The translations under genes and the position numbers were made by a program. From assembly GCA_009885415.1 (NCBI GenBank), contig VFKU01000327.1, forward strand, positions 1 to 7,012: 7,012 bases of DNA, written 5' to 3'. The notes beneath the pieces are model-generated. The model worked only from the letters and a program-made list of their open reading frames with translations. It was not told the DNA's origin and searched no databases. Positions 1 to 5,998 of this stretch are shown piece after piece; position 1 is the first letter of the stretch, and each line of letters opens with the position of its first letter. This DNA is from Rhodothermota bacterium (GTDB lineage: Bacteria; Hydrogenedentota; Hydrogenedentia; Hydrogenedentales; GCA-2746185).

Positions 1-7
1 ATGCGAA

Positions 8-45
8 ACCACGGTAGGGCGGGTCATGACCCGCCCTACCGTGGT
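8..45 (-). terminator. Perfect 38-bp palindrome downstream of the MFS gene, likely terminator or dispersed repeat
   Basis: Every base from 8 to 45 pairs with its mirror position around a TCATGA centre (between 26 and 27), giving arms rich in GGTAGGGCGGG/CCCGCCCTACC. It begins 6 nt past the stop codon of the minus-strand transporter, where a strong GC hairpin would form at the 3' end of that transcript. Reading on the minus strand, only a short T stretch (TTTCGCAT, counting the last paired base) follows, so it is a poor classical Rho-independent terminator; it could still stop transcription or protect the mRNA end. Being symmetric, it could serve a converging gene beyond the window edge as well. 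The perfect arms also fit a dispersed intergenic palindrome of the REP kind, which cannot be tested from one copy. Confidence 0.6.
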
Positions 46-51
46 AAACGG

Positions 52-1569
52 TTAGCCGTGCGCGCCTTCGAGCGCAACCGGCTTGTAGCCGCCGCGCGCG
101 CGGAAATACGCGATCAGAATGAGATAGCTCACCAACATCACGCACGGGAAGAGCGCCATGGTGCCCAGCGCGCTCTTCTTGGCCTGGTCGGTCGTCTTGG
201 TCACTACCGTCTGGTCCGCCTCTGGCAGCGCCTTGATCTTGTCCTGATCCACGGCGCGGTATTTTCCGAAAACGCTGGTCTTCTCTTCGCCGATCACTTG
301 GGCGTGAATGGCCGGATTTTCCTTTTCCAGCGAGCTGACGATCTTCTGATCCTGAATCGCGCCGATGAAGACGTTGCCGACGATGCCGACACCGATCATG
401 CCGACGCCGGCGATGGTGTTGAGCGTGAGCGCGCCTCCTTTTGGAAACTGCTCGGCGACGATGCCCAGCGTCGTGGGCCAGAAGAAGCTCTTGCCCATGC
501 CATAGAGCGTGGCCGCGGCAAAGATCATCGCGCCTTCGGCTTTGGAGAGGAACAGAAGGCCCAGAATACCCAGTACGCTGGAGACGGCCAGCAACCCGAG
601 CGGCTGGATACGATGGACGATCGGTCCCGCCGAGAAGCGCAGCACCATCATGATGGCCGAGGTGTAGACGAGGACCCAGCCGGCGTTCATGCCCATTTCC
701 TTGGCGGCGGGCGTGAGCAGGTCGGTAATCCAGCCGTCGGTACCGAGCTCGGTGGTGGCGAGCGGCAGCATGACGAGCATGAGGAAAATCAGCAGGGGCC
801 GACCCAGCGAGCGGACGTAGGCGCCGTAGCTCAGGACGACTGCGGCGAGAATGACGAGCTGTACGCTCAGCCCAAAACCGAAGTCCGTGCCGAGTTCGCG
901 GACCATCAGCGCGGCGATGATGAGCACGCCGAGCGCGCCGAGCTCCTTGAGCATGTCCTTGTACGAGACGCCGGCGGTCACGCGTTCATGCACAGGGAAT
1001 TTCCGGCCGAAGAGCATGATGCCGTAGACAATGGTCGGGATGAGCAACAGGCCAACTTTCCACTTCCAGCTCACGTCGCCCATGGCCATCGCGAAGACAC
1101 CGCCCATGACCAGTCCGCCCGGCCAACCGGCATGGAGAATGTTCAGCCATTTCACTTTGTCCTTGGTGAACATCGTGGCGACGACGGGATTGATGACGGC
1201 CTCGACCGCGCCATTGCCGAGCGCGGCGACAATCGTACCAACGTAGAGCATGGTGTAGTTTGTCGCGGTGACGGTAATGATCACCGAAGCCATGTGGCAC
1301 ACCCAGGCGAAGGCCATCGCGCGGCCGTAGCCAATCTTGTCGATGATGAGACTGAAGAGCACGATGGTGAACGCGAAGGGCCAGAGGCCCGCACCGCCGA
1401 TGCGGCCCATCTCGGTGTTTGAGAGGTTAAACTCCGCGCCCCACTCGTTGAGAATCTGTGCGCGTACGATGAACACGAAGGCCGTAGCGACCAGCGCGAC
1501 CCAACACGCCCAAAACAGGTACTTTGGATTCACGCCGTCCACGGAAGCGCTCGATTGCCCATTGCTCAT
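52..1569 (-). CDS. MFS transporter, substrate unknown
   Basis: Inner-membrane secondary transporter of the major facilitator superfamily, 505 residues. About twelve or more hydrophobic segments can be seen, for example near residues 17-36, 60-77, 86-101, 106-134, 170-187, 211-225, 234-250, 257-273, 296-312, 325-342, 347-370, 381-405 and 469-488. DKIGYGRAM (77-85) is a version of the loop 2-3 MFS signature, and LHAGWPGG (145-152) falls in the middle of the N-terminal half. A charged hydrophilic stretch of about 60 residues (407-466) separates the last two membrane segments; it is longer than in many MFS proteins. The ATG at 1569 is chosen because the frame upstream is of low complexity, an AGAGG ribosome site lies 9 nt before it, and the best promoter (1642-1670) would start RNA near 1635, excluding upstream starts. 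Sugar or organic-acid uptake is possible, but no residue settles the substrate. Confidence 0.9.
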   Translation of the reverse strand: MSNGQSSASVDGVNPKYLFWACWVALVATAFVFIVRAQILNEWGAEFNLSNTEMGRIGGAGLWPFAFTIVLFSLIIDKIGYGRAMAFAWVCHMASVIITVTATNYTMLYVGTIVAALGNGAVEAVINPVVATMFTKDKVKWLNILHAGWPGGLVMGGVFAMAMGDVSWKWKVGLLLIPTIVYGIMLFGRKFPVHERVTAGVSYKDMLKELGALGVLIIAALMVRELGTDFGFGLSVQLVILAAVVLSYGAYVRSLGRPLLIFLMLVMLPLATTELGTDGWITDLLTPAAKEMGMNAGWVLVYTSAIMMVLRFSAGPIVHRIQPLGLLAVSSVLGILGLLFLSKAEGAMIFAAATLYGMGKSFFWPTTLGIVAEQFPKGGALTLNTIAGVGMIGVGIVGNVFIGAIQDQKIVSSLEKENPAIHAQVIGEEKTSVFGKYRAVDQDKIKALPEADQTVVTKTTDQAKKSALGTMALFPCVMLVSYLILIAYFRARGGYKPVALEGAHG

Positions 1570-1641
1570 CGCTGGTTTCCTCTCTCGATGTCGTCCGCCT
1601 CTTGCCCCGGACGCGGGCCGGAAGGCCGCGCGGGGCACCTT

Positions 1642-1670
1642 GCTATAGCATGCCCGCCGGTTCCGGTCAA
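1642..1670 (-). promoter_or_regulatory. Sigma70-type promoter of the MFS transporter gene
   Basis: On the minus strand TTGACC (1670-1665) and TATAGC (1647-1642) are separated by exactly 17 nt, and the -10 is preceded by TGC, an extended -10 element. Five of six -35 bases and four of six -10 bases match the consensus. Transcription would start near 1635, giving a leader of roughly 65 nt. The -10 sits within the 10-bp palindrome TGCTATAGCA (1641-1650), so the plus strand has the same -10 but no matching -35 at the right distance. Confidence 0.6.
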
Positions 1671-1675
1671 GGGCC

Positions 1676-1688
1676 GGACGGACCGTCC
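1676..1688. promoter_or_regulatory. Possible operator: short palindrome upstream of the MFS -35
   Basis: GGACGG-A-CCGTCC is a perfect inverted repeat of two 6-base arms around one base. It ends 5 bases upstream of the -35 hexamer of the minus-strand promoter and is centred near -47, a usual place for an activator or repressor. No regulator gene is present in the window. Chance occurrence in GC-rich DNA is quite possible. Confidence 0.25.
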
Positions 1689-1779
1689 TTCGCTTCCAGC
1701 TGCGCGTGGGTGTCCAGCTCGTGGGCCTTGCGCCACCGCGTGCGACCACGATGGTAGGATAGACACCATCAACCAGTCA

Positions 1780-2115
1780 ATGGGCGAAATGAGACTCTAC
1801 TTCCTAATCCTAGCGGCGATGCTGTGCGCCTCGTGCGCGTCTGACGGAGGTGTCGCAGCACGACCCTCCGCCGCCGCCCAAAACGAGCGTGATCTTCAGA
1901 CGGGCAAACGCGTGTACGACCTCCACTGTGCGCGCTGTCACGGCAGGGACGGCAAGGACAGCACCTATCCCTTCATCGCGACGCTGGACGGCATCGGAAA
2001 ACGGATGGCCCCCAAGGAAATCCTGGAGGCGACCTGGGCCACGGGCTTTGCGTCGCCGCGTCAGTTTACCGACGAGGAAAAACGCGGGCTCGGGGCCTAC
2101 GTGGCGACCTTGTGA
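1780..2115 (+). CDS. Small exported c-type cytochrome (monoheme)
   Basis: Predicted electron-transfer protein of 111 residues with one covalent heme site, CARCH (residues 50-54): Cys50 and Cys53 would hold the heme and His54 would be the axial ligand. The only Met after the heme site is Met76, which may be the second axial ligand although it lies unusually close. The N-terminus is a Sec signal (hydrophobic 5-16). Cleavage could follow CAS; Cys19 could make it a lipoprotein, but the LCAS|C lipobox is not standard. The rest, ending in FTDEEKRGLGAYVATL, is the usual C-terminal helix of small class I cytochromes. Start is uncertain: ATG 1780 or ATG 1789 (108 residues, giving MRLYFL); neither has a good ribosome site. 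It is divergent from the transporter and separated from the next gene by 151 nt with a terminator-like repeat, so it is probably transcribed alone. Partners are unknown. Confidence 0.85.
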   Translation: MGEMRLYFLILAAMLCASCASDGGVAARPSAAAQNERDLQTGKRVYDLHCARCHGRDGKDSTYPFIATLDGIGKRMAPKEILEATWATGFASPRQFTDEEKRGLGAYVATL

Positions 2116-2200
2116 GGCGGGCCGATCCGGCCGGTACACGCCCTCACGCGAATCGAGCCGCGTTTATGCGGATGATCGGCCCGCTTTCAATTCGCCTCAC
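2112..2200 (+). terminator. Nested inverted repeat with T-rich tail after the cytochrome gene
   Basis: GCGGGCCGATC (2117-2127) is exactly complementary to GATCGGCCCGC (2174-2184), and TTTCAATT follows at once, as in an intrinsic terminator for the cytochrome gene. An outer pair, GTGAGGCG (2112-2119) and CGCCTCAC (2193-2200), overlaps the first arm by 3 bases, so the two pairings partly compete. The intervening segment is long (46 nt) and can fold weakly on itself (CGCG 2147-2150 with 2159-2162). The pairing is directly visible; termination is inferred. Confidence 0.55.
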
Positions 2201-2213
2201 TAGCCCCTAATAT
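2185..2213 (+). promoter_or_regulatory. Weak candidate promoter for the propeller/phosphoesterase operon
   Basis: An AT-rich island (2208-2225) stands out in the GC-rich gap before the ATG at 2267. TAATAT (2208-2213) matches four of six -10 bases and TTTCAA (2185-2190) matches three of six -35 bases at a 17-nt spacing. The -35 would overlap the T tail of the preceding inverted repeat. TATACC at 2222-2227 is an alternative -10. Both matches are poor, so the location is more credible than the exact hexamers. Confidence 0.25.
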
Positions 2214-2266
2214 TCATAGGCTATACCGGCGTGGGCGCGCAAGCGCAAGAAGCTGTGGAGAAGTCG

Positions 2267-5020
2267 ATGCGAGATCGAAGCATTGGGTGGGCAATGGTGG
2301 CGTGCACGCTGACGCTGGGTGTCGCGTCGGGCGAGGAGCCCATGCTGTTGCGTGCGCCGGCGGGCGAACGCTATGTCGAGCGGAATCCGGCGGGGCAGAC
2401 GATCATGCCGAATGGGCGCTTGCTGACGCCGGTGGGCACGATGATCCGGGTCGAGCCGCATCCTTATGGGCTGACCGTGAGTCCGGACGGGCGCTGGGCG
2501 GTGACAACGAACAGCGATGACGGTCTGACGATTATTGATATGGCGGACCCTGCAGCGCCGATAGTGAATTTGATTCAGAGTCAGTCCGGGCCTGAGGGGA
2601 AAGTGTTGCCGGCGGCGTTCATGGGGTTGGCGGTGGACGCGAAAAGCGAGGTGGTGTATGTCGCGGGCGCGCACGACTGGAGCCTGATGGCGTTTTCGCT
2701 GGCGACGCGGGAGCGGCTGTTCAGGATTTCGTGCGCGCACGAGACGGCGGATGGAAAATTCGACACGGGTTTCGTCGGCGACCTGCGTCTCTCGCGCGAC
2801 GGCACGAGGGTATACGCGGTGGATCAGACGAACCACCGGTTTCTGACAATTAATATCGAAGAGCGGAAAGTGGAGAATTCGATCGCGGTGGGGCGGCACC
2901 CCTTCGGCGTGGCGCTGTCGCCGGACGAGACGCGGGCCTATGTCGCGAATGTGGGCATGTATGAGTATCAGCGCTACCGAGACGCGGAGGGGAAGCCGGC
3001 CAAGCTGGCGTTCCCGCCGGTGGGTATGCCGTCGAAGGAGGCGCTAGAGGGTACGGTGGTGGACGGCGTGACCGTTCCGGCGCTGGGCGATCCGAACGAC
3101 ATTCGCGCGATGTCGGTGTGGACGATCGACATTTCGAAGCCGGGCGCGGAGCACGTGATCGCCAAGGCGAAGACGGGACACTTGGTGGGCGAGGAACTCG
3201 AGGACTTTCCGGCTGTCGGGGGCAGCAGCCCGAACTCGGTCGTGGCTACCGAGGTGTCCGTGTATGTGTCGAACGGGAGCAACGATAGCCTGACGGTGAT
3301 CGATGCCAAAAGCGGCAATCGCGCGCGGGACATTGATATTCGCTTCGAGGGCGAGCTCGGCGCGTGGCGCGGAATCATTCCCTTCGGTCTGTGTCTCTCA
3401 AGGGACGGCAAGCGCTTGTTTATCGCGGAGTCGGGAATCAATGCCGTCGGCGTGCTGGATATCGAGAGCGATCGGATAATCGGGCACCTCCCGACGGGGT
3501 GGTTCCCGAGCAAGCTGGCGCTCTCGCCGGACGGCAAGCGCCTCTTCGTCGCTAATGCGAAGGGGCTGGGGTCGGGGCCGAGCGCGGGGCCCGGTCACGC
3601 GCCGGGCGATCCGACGGGGGTCGGCGACCTGATGCGCGGCTACGTCGAAGTAATCGATCTCGACGCGGCGCTTGCGCAGCTCGACGCCTTGACGAAACAA
3701 GTGCTGGCGAACAATGTCGAGAAGGTTCCGGTGACGGCGGACACGCGCACGAAGGGACATCCCGTGCCTCCCTTTCCCGGCGCGTGGTCGAGCCCTATCA
3801 AGCATGTGATCTACGTGACCAAAGAGAACCGGACCTACGACGAAATTTTTGGCGCGATGCCGGGGGGCCGTGGCGACGCGGAATTGTGCCGCCTGGGCCG
3901 GCCGATCACGGTGGAAAACAAGGACGGCTCGCAGAAGATCGAGAACGTGGTGTTGATGCCGAACCATATCGCGCTGGCAAAGCGCTTCGCAATGAGCGAC
4001 AACTTCTATTGCGACAGCGACCATTCTTCGGACGGTCACCGCTGGTTGGTGGGGACCTATCCGAACGAGTTCATGGAGGCGCGGCTAGACCTGAGCTCCA
4101 AGGGTCCTGGCCCAGGCGGGCTGCTGTTTACGGGATCATCGGGCGCGATTTACCCGGAGGACTACAACGAGGCCGGTTCGATCTGGGAACATTTCGAGCG
4201 AAACAAGCTGAGTTTTTTCAATTTTGGGCTTGGCTTCGAGTTTGCCCCGGGCGACGAATCGCAGGAGGACAAGTACACCGGGATCAAACTCTCCGTGAAC
4301 TATCCCATGCCGGAGGCGCTGCGGCAGAACACCTCGCGCGAATACGCCACCTACAACACAAACGTGCCGGACCAATTCCGCATGGACATGTTTGAAAAAC
4401 ATTTCCGCGAGCGTTGGCTGAGCGGGGCCGAACCGTTTCCGGCCGTCGTGACGATGATGCTGCCGAACGATCACGGCGCGGGCGAACGCCCGAAGGACGG
4501 CTATCCCTTCTGGGGCTCGTACATGGCGGACAACGACCTGGCGCTGGGGCGGCTGGTGGAGTTGATCAGCCACAGCCCGTACTGGAAAGAAACAGTGATC
4601 CTCGTGACGGAGGACGACGCGCAAGGCTACCGGGACACGGTGGACGCGCACCGCTCGATCTGCATGGTCATCGGGCCCTTTGCGAAGCGGGACCACATCT
4701 CGCACACGCATGTGAGCATTGCGAGCATCTTGAAAACGATCTTTCTTATTCAGGGCTTGCCGCCGCTCAATCAGTACGATGCCTTTGCGTCGGACTTGAA
4801 CGATTTGTTTGTGATGGAGCCGTCGAACGCGGAGCCGTACAATGCAATCGCGCCGGACCCGCGGATATTCGATCCGCAGAAGGCGCTGGATCCTTTCGAC
4901 GCGGAGTTCAAGTGGAAACAGACGGCCGGGCCGGAGGATGTCGATAACCAGGCGTACCTGGACACGGACGAGTACGGCCACGCGGGCGCGGCGGGTCATT
5001 TGGCGCGCGGGCCGAAGTAG
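2267..5020 (+). CDS. Bifunctional YncE-like beta-propeller / alkaline-phosphatase-superfamily phosphoesterase, exported
   Basis: A 917-residue two-domain protein. Residues 1-22 are a Sec signal peptide (hydrophobic IGWAMVACTLTLGV, cleavage near ASG). Residues ~40-470 form a YncE/YVTN-type propeller with repeated blade motifs VSPDGR (71-76), LSRDGT (175-180), LSPDE (217-221), LSRDGKR (377-383) and LSPDGKR (419-425), and an insertion at ~232-315. After the family-typical VANAKGLGSGP (428-438) and a linker comes the phosphoesterase domain (~511-850): KENRTYDEIFG (519-529), CDSDHSSDGH (582-591), LPNDHG (732-737) and TEDDAQGYRDTVDAHR (781-796). By comparison with AcpA-type acid phosphatases/phospholipase C, Glu520-Asn521 and Asp783-Asp784 are likely metal ligands; I cannot assign the nucleophile. 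Substrate is unknown. ATG 2267 is preferred over GTG 2231 because GGAG stands 6 nt upstream and a signal peptide follows directly. First gene of a likely three-gene operon. Confidence 0.9.
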   Translation: MRDRSIGWAMVACTLTLGVASGEEPMLLRAPAGERYVERNPAGQTIMPNGRLLTPVGTMIRVEPHPYGLTVSPDGRWAVTTNSDDGLTIIDMADPAAPIVNLIQSQSGPEGKVLPAAFMGLAVDAKSEVVYVAGAHDWSLMAFSLATRERLFRISCAHETADGKFDTGFVGDLRLSRDGTRVYAVDQTNHRFLTINIEERKVENSIAVGRHPFGVALSPDETRAYVANVGMYEYQRYRDAEGKPAKLAFPPVGMPSKEALEGTVVDGVTVPALGDPNDIRAMSVWTIDISKPGAEHVIAKAKTGHLVGEELEDFPAVGGSSPNSVVATEVSVYVSNGSNDSLTVIDAKSGNRARDIDIRFEGELGAWRGIIPFGLCLSRDGKRLFIAESGINAVGVLDIESDRIIGHLPTGWFPSKLALSPDGKRLFVANAKGLGSGPSAGPGHAPGDPTGVGDLMRGYVEVIDLDAALAQLDALTKQVLANNVEKVPVTADTRTKGHPVPPFPGAWSSPIKHVIYVTKENRTYDEIFGAMPGGRGDAELCRLGRPITVENKDGSQKIENVVLMPNHIALAKRFAMSDNFYCDSDHSSDGHRWLVGTYPNEFMEARLDLSSKGPGPGGLLFTGSSGAIYPEDYNEAGSIWEHFERNKLSFFNFGLGFEFAPGDESQEDKYTGIKLSVNYPMPEALRQNTSREYATYNTNVPDQFRMDMFEKHFRERWLSGAEPFPAVVTMMLPNDHGAGERPKDGYPFWGSYMADNDLALGRLVELISHSPYWKETVILVTEDDAQGYRDTVDAHRSICMVIGPFAKRDHISHTHVSIASILKTIFLIQGLPPLNQYDAFASDLNDLFVMEPSNAEPYNAIAPDPRIFDPQKALDPFDAEFKWKQTAGPEDVDNQAYLDTDEYGHAGAAGHLARGPK

Positions 5021-5047
5021 GCCGTGGCGGTGCGCGGGAGGACACTC

Positions 5048-5953
5048 ATGGGACGTACACGCCGCGCGGGCTTCACGCTGATCGAGGTGCTGGTGGTCGT
5101 CGCGATCGTTGGCATTCTGGCGGCATTGCTGTTGCCCGCCCTGGCCCGCGCACGGGAAGCGGCGCGGCGGGCGTCGTGCCAGAGCAACCTCAAGCAGCTC
5201 GGCCTGGCGTTGCTGATGTATGCGAGCGAGAGCGGCGCGGAGAAGTTTCCGCCGCGGCAGATGCGCAACGTGTTTGGGGACTTGAGCGTCGAGATGATGT
5301 TCAACGGACCGATGATGATCCCTGAGTACGTTTCGGACTACAACATCGTCTGGTGTCCGTCGTGGATGGCGACGCTGACGCTCGAGCAGCGCTACGACGA
5401 GGGCAAGGGCGACGGCGACGGAATCGTGGAGCCGGAAGAAATCGGCCAGGAACCGTACCATTATACGGGTTTCCTGCTACTTTCGGACGAAAACCTTCTG
5501 GGGCCGCTGGCGGGAACGATGGGCGCGGAGATCAATGGGCGGCACTCGGAGCAGTCGCTGTGGGACAACACGCCCTGGGGCGAACTAGCGCAGGCGAATG
5601 TGGCCTCGGCGGGCGCGGCGAGCGATGATGACTTCGAGGTGTCGCTGGCCTTCGCCGGAACGCAAGCGGCGGACGGAAATACGATCTTCCGGTTGCGGCA
5701 GGGGATCGAGCGCTCACTGATCACCGACATCAACCATCCCGGCGCAAGCGCAACGGCGGCGAGCGGGGTGCCGTTGATGTGGGACCATGTCTCTGTAAAG
5801 ACGGTCGACTTCTCGCACTCGCCGGGCGGTGGTAATGTCTTGTATCTGGACGGCCACGTCGTTTTTCAGAAATATCCAAACACGCGATTCCCCTTTACGC
5901 AGGACAGCGCCCGGACCCTCGGGCGTTACGGAAAGCCATTTAACGGAGTATGA
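5048..5953 (+). CDS. Pseudopilin-like protein, prepilin N-terminus with H-X-DG C-terminal motif
   Basis: A 301-residue protein with a class III prepilin signal: RAG|FTLIEVLVVVAIVGIL, with cleavage after Gly8, Phe at +1 and Glu13 at +5, then a single hydrophobic helix to about residue 32. REAARRASCQSNLKQLGLAL (36-55) continues the helix as in the H-X9-DG (DUF1559-like) proteins. The C-terminus has HSPGGGNVLYLDGHVVF (257-273), the H-X-DG motif with 10 rather than 9 intervening residues. Cys44 and Cys103 (WCPSW) are probably a conserved pair. Residues 117-131 are acidic and glycine-rich, like a calcium loop. The family is processed by a prepilin peptidase and is thought to assemble into or near type II secretion/pilus-like structures; individual roles are unknown. 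ATG 5048 has GGGAGGA 5 nt upstream; an in-frame GTG at 5024 has no such site and would lengthen the leader. It lies 27 nt after the phosphoesterase gene. Confidence 0.9.
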   Translation: MGRTRRAGFTLIEVLVVVAIVGILAALLLPALARAREAARRASCQSNLKQLGLALLMYASESGAEKFPPRQMRNVFGDLSVEMMFNGPMMIPEYVSDYNIVWCPSWMATLTLEQRYDEGKGDGDGIVEPEEIGQEPYHYTGFLLLSDENLLGPLAGTMGAEINGRHSEQSLWDNTPWGELAQANVASAGAASDDDFEVSLAFAGTQAADGNTIFRLRQGIERSLITDINHPGASATAASGVPLMWDHVSVKTVDFSHSPGGGNVLYLDGHVVFQKYPNTRFPFTQDSARTLGRYGKPFNGV

Positions 5954-5961
5954 GCGTTTCC

Positions 5962-5980
5962 CGGCGAGAGGGATTCGCCG
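5962..5980 (+). other. Small hairpin in the gap between pseudopilin and second propeller genes
   Basis: CGGCGA (5962-5967) pairs with TCGCCG (5975-5980) around a 7-nt loop and ends 3 nt before the AAGGAG ribosome site of the next gene. No T tract follows, so it is not a terminator. It could affect mRNA stability or translation of the downstream gene, or may be chance. Confidence 0.3.
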
Positions 5981-5998
5981 CAGAAGGAGCGATTGGAC

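Noticed and set aside
1..1422. Long plus-strand open frame of 473 codons
   Set aside because: It lies antisense to the MFS gene, has no ribosome site, and its product is an Asp/Glu/His/Arg-rich sequence with no domain. The minus frame has clear membrane helices, so this is a shadow of GC-rich coding DNA.
1728..1760. Possible plus-strand promoter for the cytochrome (TTGCGC ... TAGGAT)
   Set aside because: The -35 matches only three of six bases and the spacing is 21 nt, so it is not convincing. No better pair was found by eye between 1650 and 1780.
2231..2266. Upstream GTG start for the propeller/phosphoesterase
   Set aside because: The ATG at 2267 has GGAG 6 nt before it and opens directly into a signal peptide. 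The GTG would bury the signal behind 12 extra residues and has no clear ribosome site.
3398..4039. Minus-strand open frame of 213 codons
   Set aside because: It is antisense to the propeller/phosphoesterase junction, has no ribosome site and no family resemblance.
4136..5461. Long minus-strand open frame of 441 codons
   Set aside because: It runs opposite the phosphoesterase domain and the pseudopilin start, both supported by motifs. Its Arg/His-rich product has no recognisable domain.
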